Below are positions 1 to 7,495 of a stretch of DNA of 8,378 bases, piece by piece; position 1 is the first letter of the stretch, and each line of letters opens with the position of its first letter. Origin of the DNA: Prevotellaceae bacterium (GTDB lineage: Bacteria; Bacteroidota; Bacteroidia; Bacteroidales; UBA932); NCBI GenBank assembly GCA_031268055.1, contig JAIRXY010000114.1, positions 1 to 8,378 of the forward strand, in the 5' to 3' direction. Both the position numbers and the translations under genes were made by a program. Under the pieces are notes generated by a model. That model had not been told where the DNA came from. It ran no database searches and saw only the letters and a program-made list of their open reading frames with translations.

Positions 1-607
1 CTAAATGGTCGCACAGCTCCTCTACGGAGGACATGTTGTGTGTTGAAAATATAATGCTGCTGCCCTCTTCGCGAAGCGCAAGTATTTCGTTCTTAATAAG
101 CTCTGCATTAACCGGGTCAAAACCGCTGAACGGCTCGTCGAAGATGAGCAGCTTGGGGTTATGCAGCGCCGCGATGGCAAACTGTACCTTCTGCGCCATA
201 CCTTTCGAGAGCTCCTCTACCTTCCTGTTCCACCAAGGCATAATATCGAACTTTATAAACCAATGCTTTAATCTTTTCCTTGCCTCGTACGCCGAAAGCC
301 CTTTGAGCTGAGCCAGATAGAGCGCCTGATCGCCGACTTTCATCTTTTTATACAGGCCGCGCTCTTCGGGCAGGTAGCCAATGCTGTATACATCGTTGGC
401 CTGTAGCTTGCTGCCATCAAAGTAGAGGAGGCCGCTATCGGGGGCTGTAATCCTGTTGATAATGCGGATAAGCGTTGTTTTTCCGGCGCCATTAGGCCCC
501 AGCAAGCCAAAAATGCTGCCGCGCGGTACGGCAATGCTCACCTTGTCCAGCGCACGATGCCCCGTGTACTGCTTAACAATATCCAGCGCCTGCAAAATAT
601 CACTCAT
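1..607 (-). CDS. ABC transporter ATP-binding protein, NatA/YhaQ-like, 3' part missing
   Basis: Cytoplasmic ATPase subunit of an ABC transporter, probably an exporter that pairs with an ABC-2-type membrane protein; the substrate cannot be told. The first 202 codons are present, reading leftward from ATG at 607-605, and the frame is open to the window edge. Visible motifs are Walker A GPNGAGKT (residues 37-44), signature LSKGMAQK (133-140), Walker B LLIFDEP (153-159), D-loop SGFD (161-164) and H-loop STH (188-190). The Q-loop reads YLPEERGLY (78-86), with Glu in place of the usual Gln, which from memory is normal for this NatA/YhaQ-like subfamily. Members are about 300 aa with an extra C-terminal domain, so roughly a third is missing. 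It is divergent from the glycosyltransferase gene. The family is certain, the substrate unknown. Confidence 0.93.
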   Translation of the reverse strand, partial: MSDILQALDIVKQYTGHRALDKVSIAVPRGSIFGLLGPNGAGKTTLIRIINRITAPDSGLLYFDGSKLQANDVYSIGYLPEERGLYKKMKVGDQALYLAQLKGLSAYEARKRLKHWFIKFDIMPWWNRKVEELSKGMAQKVQFAIAALHNPKLLIFDEPFSGFDPVNAELIKNEILALREEGSSIIFSTHNMSSVEELCDHL

Positions 608-624
608 AGCAATTTTTTTGTTCG

Positions 625-632
625 CAAAGGTA
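625..632 (-). promoter_or_regulatory. Probable -7 promoter box for the ABC ATPase gene
   Basis: Read on the minus strand this is TACCTTTG, an exact match to the Bacteroidota primary-sigma -7 consensus TAnnTTTG, ending 17 bases before the ATG. It would give a leader of about 10 nt. No TTTG -33 box is visible at the expected distance. A second exact match on the same strand, TATTTTTG at 729-722, could be an alternative distal promoter. Confidence 0.5.
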
Positions 633-743
633 GCGTTTTTTTGCAGTAGGTAGGGCTACGAAAGCTTTATGTCAATAAAATTTTTCAACTCTTGATTCAA
701 ATATGTTTATAAATAGTGTCGCAAAAATAGGTGGAATTTCCAA

Positions 744-759
744 AATGTTTAGTAACATT
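744..759. promoter_or_regulatory. 16-bp dyad in the divergent spacer, possible operator
   Basis: AATGTT, a 4-base spacer TAGT, then AACATT: perfect 6-bp arms, lying almost exactly in the middle of the 275-base spacer between the divergent ABC ATPase and glycosyltransferase genes. Size and placement fit a dimeric repressor site, but the spacer is AT-rich and such a dyad can occur by chance. The rest of 608-882 shows only T- and A-rich tracts, and I see no RNA gene or small coding region there. Confidence 0.25.
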
Positions 760-882
760 GCATGGCTATTTTTTTTGTCAACTTTTTTATTAACTATTTA
801 GTAGCGAATCGCTTAAAACAGCAAAAGGCTGGGATTTGCAAAAACAAACAGCTGATATAATCCAAACCTCTACTTTTTTGAA

Positions 883-2058
883 ATGAATTTTGATTTTTTG
901 TACACCATTCCGTGGAATGAAATCCCCAGCTACGTATATGCTATATACGGCATTTTTTTGCTCTGCACGCTTATTCAGCTGCACTACTACCTTGTGCAGC
1001 ACCGCAAGGTTGCCGGCTTTACCCCCAAGGCCGACCAAATGCGTAGCGAGCAGCCTCCTGTATCGATAGTTATGTGCGCCAGAAATGAGCAGCATAACCT
1101 TGAAAAAAACCTCCCGCTATTTTTGAAGCAAGACTACCCTCAGTTCGAGGTGGTGGTGGTAAATAACTGCTCCACCGACGAAAGCGAAATGCTGCTTTAC
1201 AACCTCAGGCGATACCACAGCAACCTGCAAGTCACCTCCATTGAGCAGAACGGAAAGTTTATGCACGACAAGAAGCTGGCCATTACCGTTGGCATTAAGG
1301 CCGCACGCTACGAGACCATCATCTTCACCGAGCCGGACTGCGCTCCGGGCAACGAAAAGTGGCTCTCTGCCATGCAGCAGGCCTTTGGCGATGCGGGAGA
1401 GGTGGTGATAAGCTACTGCCGCAGCAAGCGCCGTAGCGGTATCTCCGAAAAAATTATGCGCTGCGACAGCGTATTCTCGGCGCTCTTTTCGCTTCGCGCT
1501 GCCATAAAAGGCGCTCCCTACCGCAGTACCATCAAAAATATGGGCATGAACCAAGCATTCTTTTTCAGCAAAAAAGGGTTTGCGCACTACAACTCGTATC
1601 CGCAAAGCGAAGAAACTATTTTTTTGTGCCGCAACGCCAACCGGTACAATACGCGGGTGACGCTCGCGCGCGACGCTATTCTTTCGTCGTCGCAGCAGCT
1701 CACCTTTGGCCAGTGGTTTCAGCAGAAGTGCATATACGCCTCGCTGCTGGATATGGGCAAGCGCGGCAAAAAGCGCATCGGCGTGGAGATGGCCTCGCGC
1801 GTGCTGTTCTACCTCTGCGCTGCTATGCTCATCAGCATTGCAGCGCTATGGCACGACTACTTTTTGTTCTTTGGCATAGCCCCGCTGCTGCTTTTTCGCC
1901 TTGCGGCGCAGGTGGCGATATTCGTTAAGGCAACTAAAAAGCTACAGGAGCGCGGCATTATTATTTGGCTGCTGCTGTACGATATATTTTCGCCGGCGCT
2001 CGCGCTGGTGATTGGCATGGCGCAACCCAACCTGCAAAAAATAAAAAAAATCAAGTGA
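883..2058 (+). CDS. Membrane-anchored family 2 glycosyltransferase
   Basis: Transfers a sugar from a nucleotide-sugar donor to an unknown acceptor at the inner face of the cytoplasmic membrane, probably for a surface glycan or glycolipid. It has 391 residues. A hydrophobic segment at about 17-38 is followed by a GT-A domain. VSIVMCARNE (60-69) opens the fold, NNCSTDES (94-101) is the donor-binding loop, EPDC (150-153) sits at the DxD position, and GMNQAFFFSK (221-230) resembles the acceptor loop. QSEETIF (241-247) probably carries the catalytic acid. The usual QxxRW motif is replaced by a QQKCIY-like sequence near 280. Two or three hydrophobic segments follow (about 306-348 and 358-380). An in-frame TGA at 853-855 excludes an earlier start. 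The stop overlaps the sigma-factor start by one base. The family is sure; donor and acceptor are unknown. Confidence 0.9.
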   Translation: MNFDFLYTIPWNEIPSYVYAIYGIFLLCTLIQLHYYLVQHRKVAGFTPKADQMRSEQPPVSIVMCARNEQHNLEKNLPLFLKQDYPQFEVVVVNNCSTDESEMLLYNLRRYHSNLQVTSIEQNGKFMHDKKLAITVGIKAARYETIIFTEPDCAPGNEKWLSAMQQAFGDAGEVVISYCRSKRRSGISEKIMRCDSVFSALFSLRAAIKGAPYRSTIKNMGMNQAFFFSKKGFAHYNSYPQSEETIFLCRNANRYNTRVTLARDAILSSSQQLTFGQWFQQKCIYASLLDMGKRGKKRIGVEMASRVLFYLCAAMLISIAALWHDYFLFFGIAPLLLFRLAAQVAIFVKATKKLQERGIIIWLLLYDIFSPALALVIGMAQPNLQKIKKIK

Positions 2059-2642
2059 TGCAAAAGGAGGCCGAAAAAGTTGGGTTGCAGCAGATAGAGC
2101 AAGCCCGAAAGGGCGACAGGCACGCTTTCAGCATGCTCATAGAGAGATACTACGAGGGCGTTCTGCACCTCCTCAAGCAGCGCCTCGGAAACGTTGCCGA
2201 CGCCGAAGATTTAGCCCAGCAAACGTTTGCCAAAGCATTCGAAAATATAGGCAGCTACTCCAGCAAGTACGCCTTTAGCACGTGGGTGTACAGCATTGCC
2301 AGCAACTGCTGCATTGATTTTATGCGCAAGCGTAAAATAGGCGCTACTATTCCTATCGACAAGCTGGTGGATGATAAGGATTTTAACGCGCAAAACCTCC
2401 AGCTCAACCCGGAGGAAAATATGATTGCCGAGCAAGATATAGTAGAAACATCGCTGCTGCTGAGCAGGCTCAAGCCGCACTACCGCCGCATTATTGAGCT
2501 GCGCTACCTCAAAGAGTACGCCTACGAGGAGATTGCCGTAGAGCTGAACATCCCAATCGGCACTGTAAAAACGCACTTGTTCAGAGCTAAAGAGTTGTTA
2601 GTTAGGATGATTGTTGAAGTGCCGAAAAATTCCGAACTTTGA
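2058..2642 (+). CDS. ECF-type sigma-70 family RNA polymerase sigma factor
   Basis: Directs RNA polymerase to a set of promoters that cannot be predicted here. The protein has 194 residues, normal for the group. Region 2 runs from about 22 to 93, with DAEDLAQQTF (48-57) and the promoter-melting helix around FSTWVYSIASN (73-83) ending in the basic MRKRK (89-93). Region 4 is about 131-182, with a helix-turn-helix at YEEIAVELNIPIGTVKTHLF (156-175). The ATG at 2058 is preferred because it overlaps the previous stop as TGATG, a typical coupling arrangement; the frame also extends upstream inside the glycosyltransferase gene. A perfect AAGGAGG lies just after the ATG (2064-2070), but the only start it could serve, TTG at 2085, is 14 bases away. 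No anti-sigma gene is adjacent, so regulation is unclear. Confidence 0.93.
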   Translation: MQKEAEKVGLQQIEQARKGDRHAFSMLIERYYEGVLHLLKQRLGNVADAEDLAQQTFAKAFENIGSYSSKYAFSTWVYSIASNCCIDFMRKRKIGATIPIDKLVDDKDFNAQNLQLNPEENMIAEQDIVETSLLLSRLKPHYRRIIELRYLKEYAYEEIAVELNIPIGTVKTHLFRAKELLVRMIVEVPKNSEL

Positions 2643-2684
2643 ATTTTATTAAAATCTGATTTTTTAAACTTATAGATAATCCTT

Positions 2685-5498
2685 ATGATACCATTTTCCT
2701 CCCGTCACATTGGGACAAACGAAGCAGAAGCTGCCGAAATGCTTGACGCTGTTGGCGCTAAGAGCATAGACGAGCTAATATCGCAGGTTATTCCCGCCGA
2801 TATTTGCCTGCCGCAGCCGCTCAAGCTGAGCGCCGCTATAGGCGAGCACGAGTATTTGCAAAAAATAAAGCAGCTTGCCGCCAAGAATAAACCGCTACGC
2901 ACCCTAATGGGAATGGGCTACTACGGCACGTACCTACCTGCCGTCATTCAGCGCAACATCTTGGAGAATCCGGCATGGTACACCTCCTACACGCCCTATC
3001 AGGCCGAGATTTCGCAAGGACGGCTGGAGGCGCTGCTCAACTTCCAAACGGTGGTGTGCAGCCTCACCGGTATGCAGGTGAGCTGCTGCTCGCTGCTCGA
3101 CGAGGCCACCGCCGCCGCCGAAGCCATGCACATGATGCTTGAGCTTCGCCCAAGAGATGCCGTGAAGCTGGGGAAAAATGAGCTGTTTGTTGACGAAAAT
3201 ATTTTCCCGCAAACGCTCGACGTTATCCGCACGCGCTCCACGCCGCTTGGCGTGAAGGTGGTTGTGGGCAGCTTTGAATCGTATGAGCCGAGCGACAAAT
3301 GCTTTGCCGCCATAGTGCAGTATCCTGCCGCCAACGGCGATGTGCGAAGCTACGCCACCTTTGCGCAAAAGCTGCACGACAGGCAGATTTTGCTCGCCGC
3401 CGCTTGCGATATTTTGAGTTTGGCAATTTTGCAGGAGCCTGCCGCGTGGGGCGCCGACATTGCCGTGGGCAGCACGCAGCGCTTTGGCATTCCAATGGGT
3501 TTTGGCGGACCTCATGCCGGATACATGGCCACCAAAAGCGAGTACAAGCGCTCCATGCCGGGGCGTATCATCGGTATTTCGGTAGACCGAACGGGTAGGC
3601 AGGCGCTGCGCATGTCGCTGCAAACGCGCGAGCAGCACATCAAGCGCGAAAAGGCAACCAGCAACATCTGCACGGCGCAAGCGCTGCTGGCAACAATGGC
3701 GGGCATGTACGCCGTATACCACGGAGCCAAGGGAATAGCTGCCATAGCGCAAGGCGTGCACCGCTGCGCTGCCGACCTTGCCGCTGCGCTGCTGCAAAAA
3801 AATTATACGCTGGCAAGCAAAAGTTTTTTTGATACGGTAGAAGTTCAGAGTGTAAACGCCGACGAAATAAAAGCAAAGGCCGAAGCCTGCGGCTTCAACT
3901 TTTTCTATCCAAGCCCAACCAGCGTGCGCATCAGCTTCGACGAGCTATCCACAGCGAATGAGGTGGAAAAAGTTGCCGCCGTGTTTGGCTGTCAGGTAAA
4001 GCCTGCCGAGGGCTGCTCTTTTGGTAAAAATCTGCGCCGCTGCGCACCTTTCCTGACCGAGCGGATTTTCTCCAAGTACGGCAGCGAAACGGAGCTGATG
4101 CGCTACATCAAGAAGCTGGAGCGTCGCGACGTGTCGTTAACCGACAGCATGATTCCGTTAGGCTCATGCACCATGAAGCTCAACGCCGCCGCCGAAATGC
4201 TGCCGATTAGCTGGCAGGAGTTCGGCGATGTTCACCCGTTTGTTCCGCGCGAGCAGGCGCAAGGCTACCTCGAGCTGGTGGATGAGCTGGCAAAAGACTT
4301 GGCCGAAATCACCGGCTTCGACGCCGTTTCGTTTCAGCCCAACTCCGGCGCCAACGGCGAGTACGCCGGCCTGATGACCATTCGCCGCTACCACCTCGCG
4401 CGCGGAGAAGCGCACCGCAGCGTGGCGCTAATTCCGGCCTCGGCGCACGGCACAAATCCGGCAAGCGCCGCTATGGCAGGCATGACCGTGGTGGTGGTGG
4501 CCTGCGACGAGCAGGGCAACATCAGCGTAGAAGACCTGAGGGCAAAGGCAGCGCAGCACGCGCAAAACCTGTCGTGCCTCATGATTACCTACCCTTCGAC
4601 GCACGGCGTTTTCGAGAGCAAAATTCGCGAAATGATGAGCATTGTGCACAGCAACGGCGGACAGGTCTACATGGACGGCGCAAACATGAACGCTCAGGTG
4701 GGCTACACCAGCCCCGGCTTCATCGGCGCAGACGTATGCCACCTCAACCTGCACAAAACATTTGCCATACCGCACGGCGGCGGCGGACCGGGCGTAGGGC
4801 CTATCTGCACGGCTAAGCACCTCACGCCGTTTCTGCCTTCGCACGGCATGGCAAAAGCCGGCGACGAAAAAGGCACAAGCGCCGTTGCCGCGGCCCCGCT
4901 GGGCAGCGCAAGCATACTGCCTATCACCTACGGCTACATCAAAATGATGGGCGCCGAGGGGTTGCGGCGCGCCACCGCCATTGCTATTCTCAACGCCAAC
5001 TACATCTCGCGCAAGCTAACGCCACACTACGCTACGCTGTACACGGGCAGCAGCGGCCGCGTGGCGCACGAGTGCATCATCGACTGCCGCGAATTTCGCA
5101 ACGACTACGGAGTGGAAAGCAGCGATATTGCACGCCGCCTGATGGACTACGGATTTCACGCGCCAACGCTATCGTTCCCCGTCCACGAAACGCTAATGGT
5201 AGAGCCTACCGAGAGCGAAGATAAGGCCGAAGTTGACCGGTTTATTGAGGCGCTGATTGCCATAAAAGCCGAATGCGAAGAAATAAAAAACGGCGCTGCC
5301 GACAAAACCGACAACCTGCTCAAAATGTCGCCGCACACAGCGCAAGAGCTCTGCGCCAACGAGTGGACACACCCCTATAGCCGCGAGCGCGCCGCATTCC
5401 CGCTGGAGTGGGTAAGGGAAAATAAATTTTTCCCCTACGTGAGCAAAATCGACAACGGATACGGCGATAGAAACTTGGTATGCACCTGTATAGATTGA
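2685..5498 (+). CDS. gcvP: Glycine dehydrogenase (decarboxylating), P-protein of the glycine cleavage system
   Basis: This PLP enzyme (EC 1.4.4.2) decarboxylates glycine and passes the aminomethyl group to the lipoyl arm of H-protein, in the cytoplasm. At 937 residues it is full length (E. coli about 957) and is the fused single-chain form. The N-terminal half starts with FSSRHIG (4-10) and includes DEATAAAEAM (139-148). The C-terminal half has GSCTMKLN (493-500), SAHGTNPAS (586-594), LHKTF with the PLP lysine K691, and the glycine-rich stretch 698-705. The protein ends in the typical GDRNLVCTC. All catalytic landmarks are intact. Where relatives carry NAS or SAS before LLDE, this one has C134-C135-S136. 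gcvT and gcvH are not nearby. It lies 42 bases after the sigma gene with no terminator between them and no Shine-Dalgarno sequence. Confidence 0.98.
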   Translation: MIPFSSRHIGTNEAEAAEMLDAVGAKSIDELISQVIPADICLPQPLKLSAAIGEHEYLQKIKQLAAKNKPLRTLMGMGYYGTYLPAVIQRNILENPAWYTSYTPYQAEISQGRLEALLNFQTVVCSLTGMQVSCCSLLDEATAAAEAMHMMLELRPRDAVKLGKNELFVDENIFPQTLDVIRTRSTPLGVKVVVGSFESYEPSDKCFAAIVQYPAANGDVRSYATFAQKLHDRQILLAAACDILSLAILQEPAAWGADIAVGSTQRFGIPMGFGGPHAGYMATKSEYKRSMPGRIIGISVDRTGRQALRMSLQTREQHIKREKATSNICTAQALLATMAGMYAVYHGAKGIAAIAQGVHRCAADLAAALLQKNYTLASKSFFDTVEVQSVNADEIKAKAEACGFNFFYPSPTSVRISFDELSTANEVEKVAAVFGCQVKPAEGCSFGKNLRRCAPFLTERIFSKYGSETELMRYIKKLERRDVSLTDSMIPLGSCTMKLNAAAEMLPISWQEFGDVHPFVPREQAQGYLELVDELAKDLAEITGFDAVSFQPNSGANGEYAGLMTIRRYHLARGEAHRSVALIPASAHGTNPASAAMAGMTVVVVACDEQGNISVEDLRAKAAQHAQNLSCLMITYPSTHGVFESKIREMMSIVHSNGGQVYMDGANMNAQVGYTSPGFIGADVCHLNLHKTFAIPHGGGGPGVGPICTAKHLTPFLPSHGMAKAGDEKGTSAVAAAPLGSASILPITYGYIKMMGAEGLRRATAIAILNANYISRKLTPHYATLYTGSSGRVAHECIIDCREFRNDYGVESSDIARRLMDYGFHAPTLSFPVHETLMVEPTESEDKAEVDRFIEALIAIKAECEEIKNGAADKTDNLLKMSPHTAQELCANEWTHPYSRERAAFPLEWVRENKFFPYVSKIDNGYGDRNLVCTCID

Positions 5499-5499
5499 T

Positions 5500-5528
5500 T
5501 ATTAGAGTATTAGATATAGTATTAGATA
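5500..5528 (+). repeat. Short direct repeat of TATTAGA between gcvP and the outer-membrane gene
   Basis: TATTAGA occurs three times (5500-5506, 5508-5514, 5520-5526). The last two copies extend to the identical 10-mer GTATTAGATA (5507-5516 and 5519-5528), one 12-base step apart. The array fills most of the 52-base gap upstream of the next gene. It could be a protein-binding site or simple AT-rich drift. No terminator or TAnnTTTG box is visible in the gap. Confidence 0.5.
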
Positions 5529-5550
5529 AATTAAAAAATAGTAGAAAGAC

Positions 5551-7296
5551 ATGAAGATTTTTCGATTTTCACCTACCTATTTTCAGCTTGCTGCCGCGCT
5601 CACCTTGCTGATGGCTGCAACGCCGGACAAAGTGGCCGTGGCGCAAACAGCATCCTACGACAGGCCAACCGTAAACTTTATCCTGCTCACGCACGGCGAC
5701 GGCTACGATGCCGCGACGCTAAAGGCATTCCAGAAGATTCCTGCCGAGGAAAAATTTTACAGCAACAAGCTGAACACCAGCGAGGCAAAGCTTCCCCAAA
5801 TGCCCCGCAGCAACGCCTCGCCAACAGCGTGGCAGGTGGTGCAGGCGGAGCTCACGCGCCAAAATGTCGCTAAGCAGGAGGTAGTGGCATGGTATCTCCG
5901 CAAGCCGGACGGCGGCATGAGCATGGACTTGATTCACCGCCGCGGCGAAATCAACGCCACCGACGAGGCTTTTCTCATGGCCAACGCCACCAAGCGCGGC
6001 GTTGACGAGCTGAAAGATTTAGGGCGAAAGCTCATCTCCAAAACCTACGTGGTGGCGCTGGACTACAGCAACGTCAGCTACTCGGCTAACGCAGAAACAG
6101 ACATCCACTCGTGGAAAGCTACGATGCGCGCTATGGTGTTCAAGCTCAAGTTCAACGGCGAGGTGGAAAATAGCATTTACGAGGCATGGCCGGATGAGCA
6201 GGACTCGCCGGAGGCGCTGAGCGAAAAAAACAGCCGATTTGACCAAATTCCCTTCGAGCTGGAGTTTGTAGCGCAATCCGGCGTGAATATTAGCGCCAGC
6301 GCGCTCATTACGGGTAAATCAAGCGGCAAGCAAAGCGGCATACAAAGCTTGGCAACTCTCACCCTCAGGAAAACCTCCCGCGAAGACCTGCTGGACGAAA
6401 TGCTCCTCACGGGATACGGCAGCATGATGAACGAGCTGGAGAAAAAAGTAGCCGCCTTCAAGGTGCAGTCGGGCGTGTGGGAGCTTGACCCTATCCGCGC
6501 AAAAATTGGCAAAAAGGAGGGGCTAAAAACCGACCAGCGCTACTACGTGCTGGAGTACGAGCAGAACAGCAGGGGGCAGCTAAAGGCCGTGCGCAAGGCC
6601 GTTGTGCGCGTTGCTGACGACATTACCGACAACCGCGCTATGGCAACAGGTAAAAGCGAGGCAAGCAAATTTTACCAAATTGCCGGACGGAGGGTGGAAA
6701 AGGGCATGACGCTGGAGCAGCGCAACGACGCCGGAATAGGCCTGCTGCTGGGGTACGACCCCGGAGTTGGTGGCGCCGAAAAATGGCTACTCCGCGCGGA
6801 AATACTCACTAACAGGTTCATTAATTTAGGGATATGGCCCGGCCTGTACCTGTACGTCGAGGGTGAAATGGAGCCGACAAGCTATGCGCTCACAGATAAG
6901 TTCGCGAACGATTACGCTATTGCGCAGAGCGGCGACAAGAGCAGCTACCTTTTCACGCGGGCTAACGTGGGGTTGGGCAAAGGATTTTACTTCTGGCGCA
7001 ACTTTTCGCTTTCGCCCTATGTTGGGTTTGGGTGGGAGGCCGTGAGCGTAAGCAGCAGCCTGTCGCTTGAGAGCTTTTGCTACAAGGCGGGCGCAAATCT
7101 CACCGTTAACATTTACTACCCGTTACAGCTGGTGGGCGGCGTGAGCGGCCTGACGTACGGTAAGCCAACGCTCAAAAACAGCGACGACAGCTCGAACGCC
7201 ACCACAACCGATACGCCCCAAAAGTACAGTGATATTTTCAGCGGACGCAGCAGCGGAATCGTATCCGGATTTGTGGGGGTAAGGATTAATTTCTAA
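5551..7296 (+). CDS. Exported protein of unknown function, probable outer-membrane beta-barrel
   Basis: I do not recognise a named family. The 581-residue product begins with a signal-peptide-like stretch: basic MKIFR, hydrophobic LAAALTLLMAA (13-23), and a likely cut after AVA (29-31). Residues 38-300 are a soluble region without known motifs. Residues 308-395 look like a compact beta domain, with DPIRAKIGKKEGLKTDQRYY (313-332) and later FYQIAGRRVEKGMTLEQR (374-391), which resemble stretches I associate with uncharacterised Bacteroidota surface proteins. From about 395 to the end, alternating aromatic and small residues and a final Phe (GVRINF) fit an outer-membrane beta-barrel whose last strand is recognised by the BAM complex. 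It shares strand and composition with gcvP, 52 bases upstream, so co-transcription is possible. Export is fairly sure; barrel topology is inferred. Confidence 0.8.
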   Translation: MKIFRFSPTYFQLAAALTLLMAATPDKVAVAQTASYDRPTVNFILLTHGDGYDAATLKAFQKIPAEEKFYSNKLNTSEAKLPQMPRSNASPTAWQVVQAELTRQNVAKQEVVAWYLRKPDGGMSMDLIHRRGEINATDEAFLMANATKRGVDELKDLGRKLISKTYVVALDYSNVSYSANAETDIHSWKATMRAMVFKLKFNGEVENSIYEAWPDEQDSPEALSEKNSRFDQIPFELEFVAQSGVNISASALITGKSSGKQSGIQSLATLTLRKTSREDLLDEMLLTGYGSMMNELEKKVAAFKVQSGVWELDPIRAKIGKKEGLKTDQRYYVLEYEQNSRGQLKAVRKAVVRVADDITDNRAMATGKSEASKFYQIAGRRVEKGMTLEQRNDAGIGLLLGYDPGVGGAEKWLLRAEILTNRFINLGIWPGLYLYVEGEMEPTSYALTDKFANDYAIAQSGDKSSYLFTRANVGLGKGFYFWRNFSLSPYVGFGWEAVSVSSSLSLESFCYKAGANLTVNIYYPLQLVGGVSGLTYGKPTLKNSDDSSNATTTDTPQKYSDIFSGRSSGIVSGFVGVRINF

Positions 7297-7298
7297 AG

Positions 7299-7338
7299 AA
7301 TTTTGAATTTTTTAAATCGCTTGGCTCGGTTCAAAATT
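7299..7338 (+). repeat. 9-bp inverted repeat after the outer-membrane gene
   Basis: AATTTTGAA (7299-7307) is exactly complementary to TTCAAAATT (7330-7338), with a 22-base loop, starting 3 bases after the TAA stop. It could form a weak 3'-end hairpin for the upstream transcript. The stem is AT-rich and no T-run follows, so it is not a standard intrinsic terminator. Confidence 0.3.
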
Positions 7339-7400
7339 GATTTATATTTAACTCGGCAATAAAATAAGGGTAGCGTATCGAATTCGTTGAAAATTATTAT

Positions 7401-7408
7401 TATTTTTG
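7401..7408 (+). promoter_or_regulatory. -7 promoter box match in the 7297-7553 spacer
   Basis: TATTTTTG matches the Bacteroidota -7 consensus TAnnTTTG exactly and would start a transcript near 7413-7415. A TTG at 7387-7389 is too close to be the usual -33 element, so support rests on the -7 box alone. A strong terminator about 90 bases downstream makes a short transcript plausible. Confidence 0.35.
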
Positions 7409-7420
7409 CAGAAAAACCTC

Positions 7421-7474
7421 GTGAAGTATTATCACCTGATAGCAGGAGAATACGGAAATAACTTTATCAACTAA
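7421..7474 (+). other. 17-codon GTG reading frame, possible leader peptide
   Basis: A frame starting at GTG 7421 and ending at TAA 7472-7474 would give MKYYHLIAGEYGNNFIN. It begins about 7 bases after the predicted start of the transcript from the 7401 box and ends 21 bases before the terminator stem, which is the layout of a leader peptide. There is no Shine-Dalgarno sequence and no run of a single regulatory codon, although Tyr and Asn each occur three times. It could equally be chance or the remnant of a degraded gene. Confidence 0.18.
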
Positions 7475-7495
7475 TTTAAGTTACTACCCAATTTT

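Noticed and set aside
835..880. Promoter for the glycosyltransferase: TTTG (835-838) with TATAAT (856-861), or TACTTTTTTG (871-880)
   Set aside because: TATAAT is the Enterobacteria-style box rather than TAnnTTTG, and the second string has extra T residues and sits too close to the ATG at 883. Neither is good enough to list.
1626..1928. 100-codon plus-strand frame inside the glycosyltransferase gene
   Set aside because: It lies in another frame of an intact glycosyltransferase and has the low-complexity composition of an out-of-frame translation.
2643..2655. Palindrome ATTTTA-T-TAAAAT after the sigma-factor stop
   Set aside because: It is only A and T in an AT-rich gap, so it is easily chance. 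No T-run or promoter box accompanies it.
2934..3797. Long open frame of 287 codons on the minus strand inside gcvP
   Set aside because: It is antisense to an intact, highly conserved GcvP coding region, and its Arg-, His- and Ala-rich product is typical of the reverse frame of G+C-rich genes. Similar shadow frames lie at 1117-1605 and 4428-4844.
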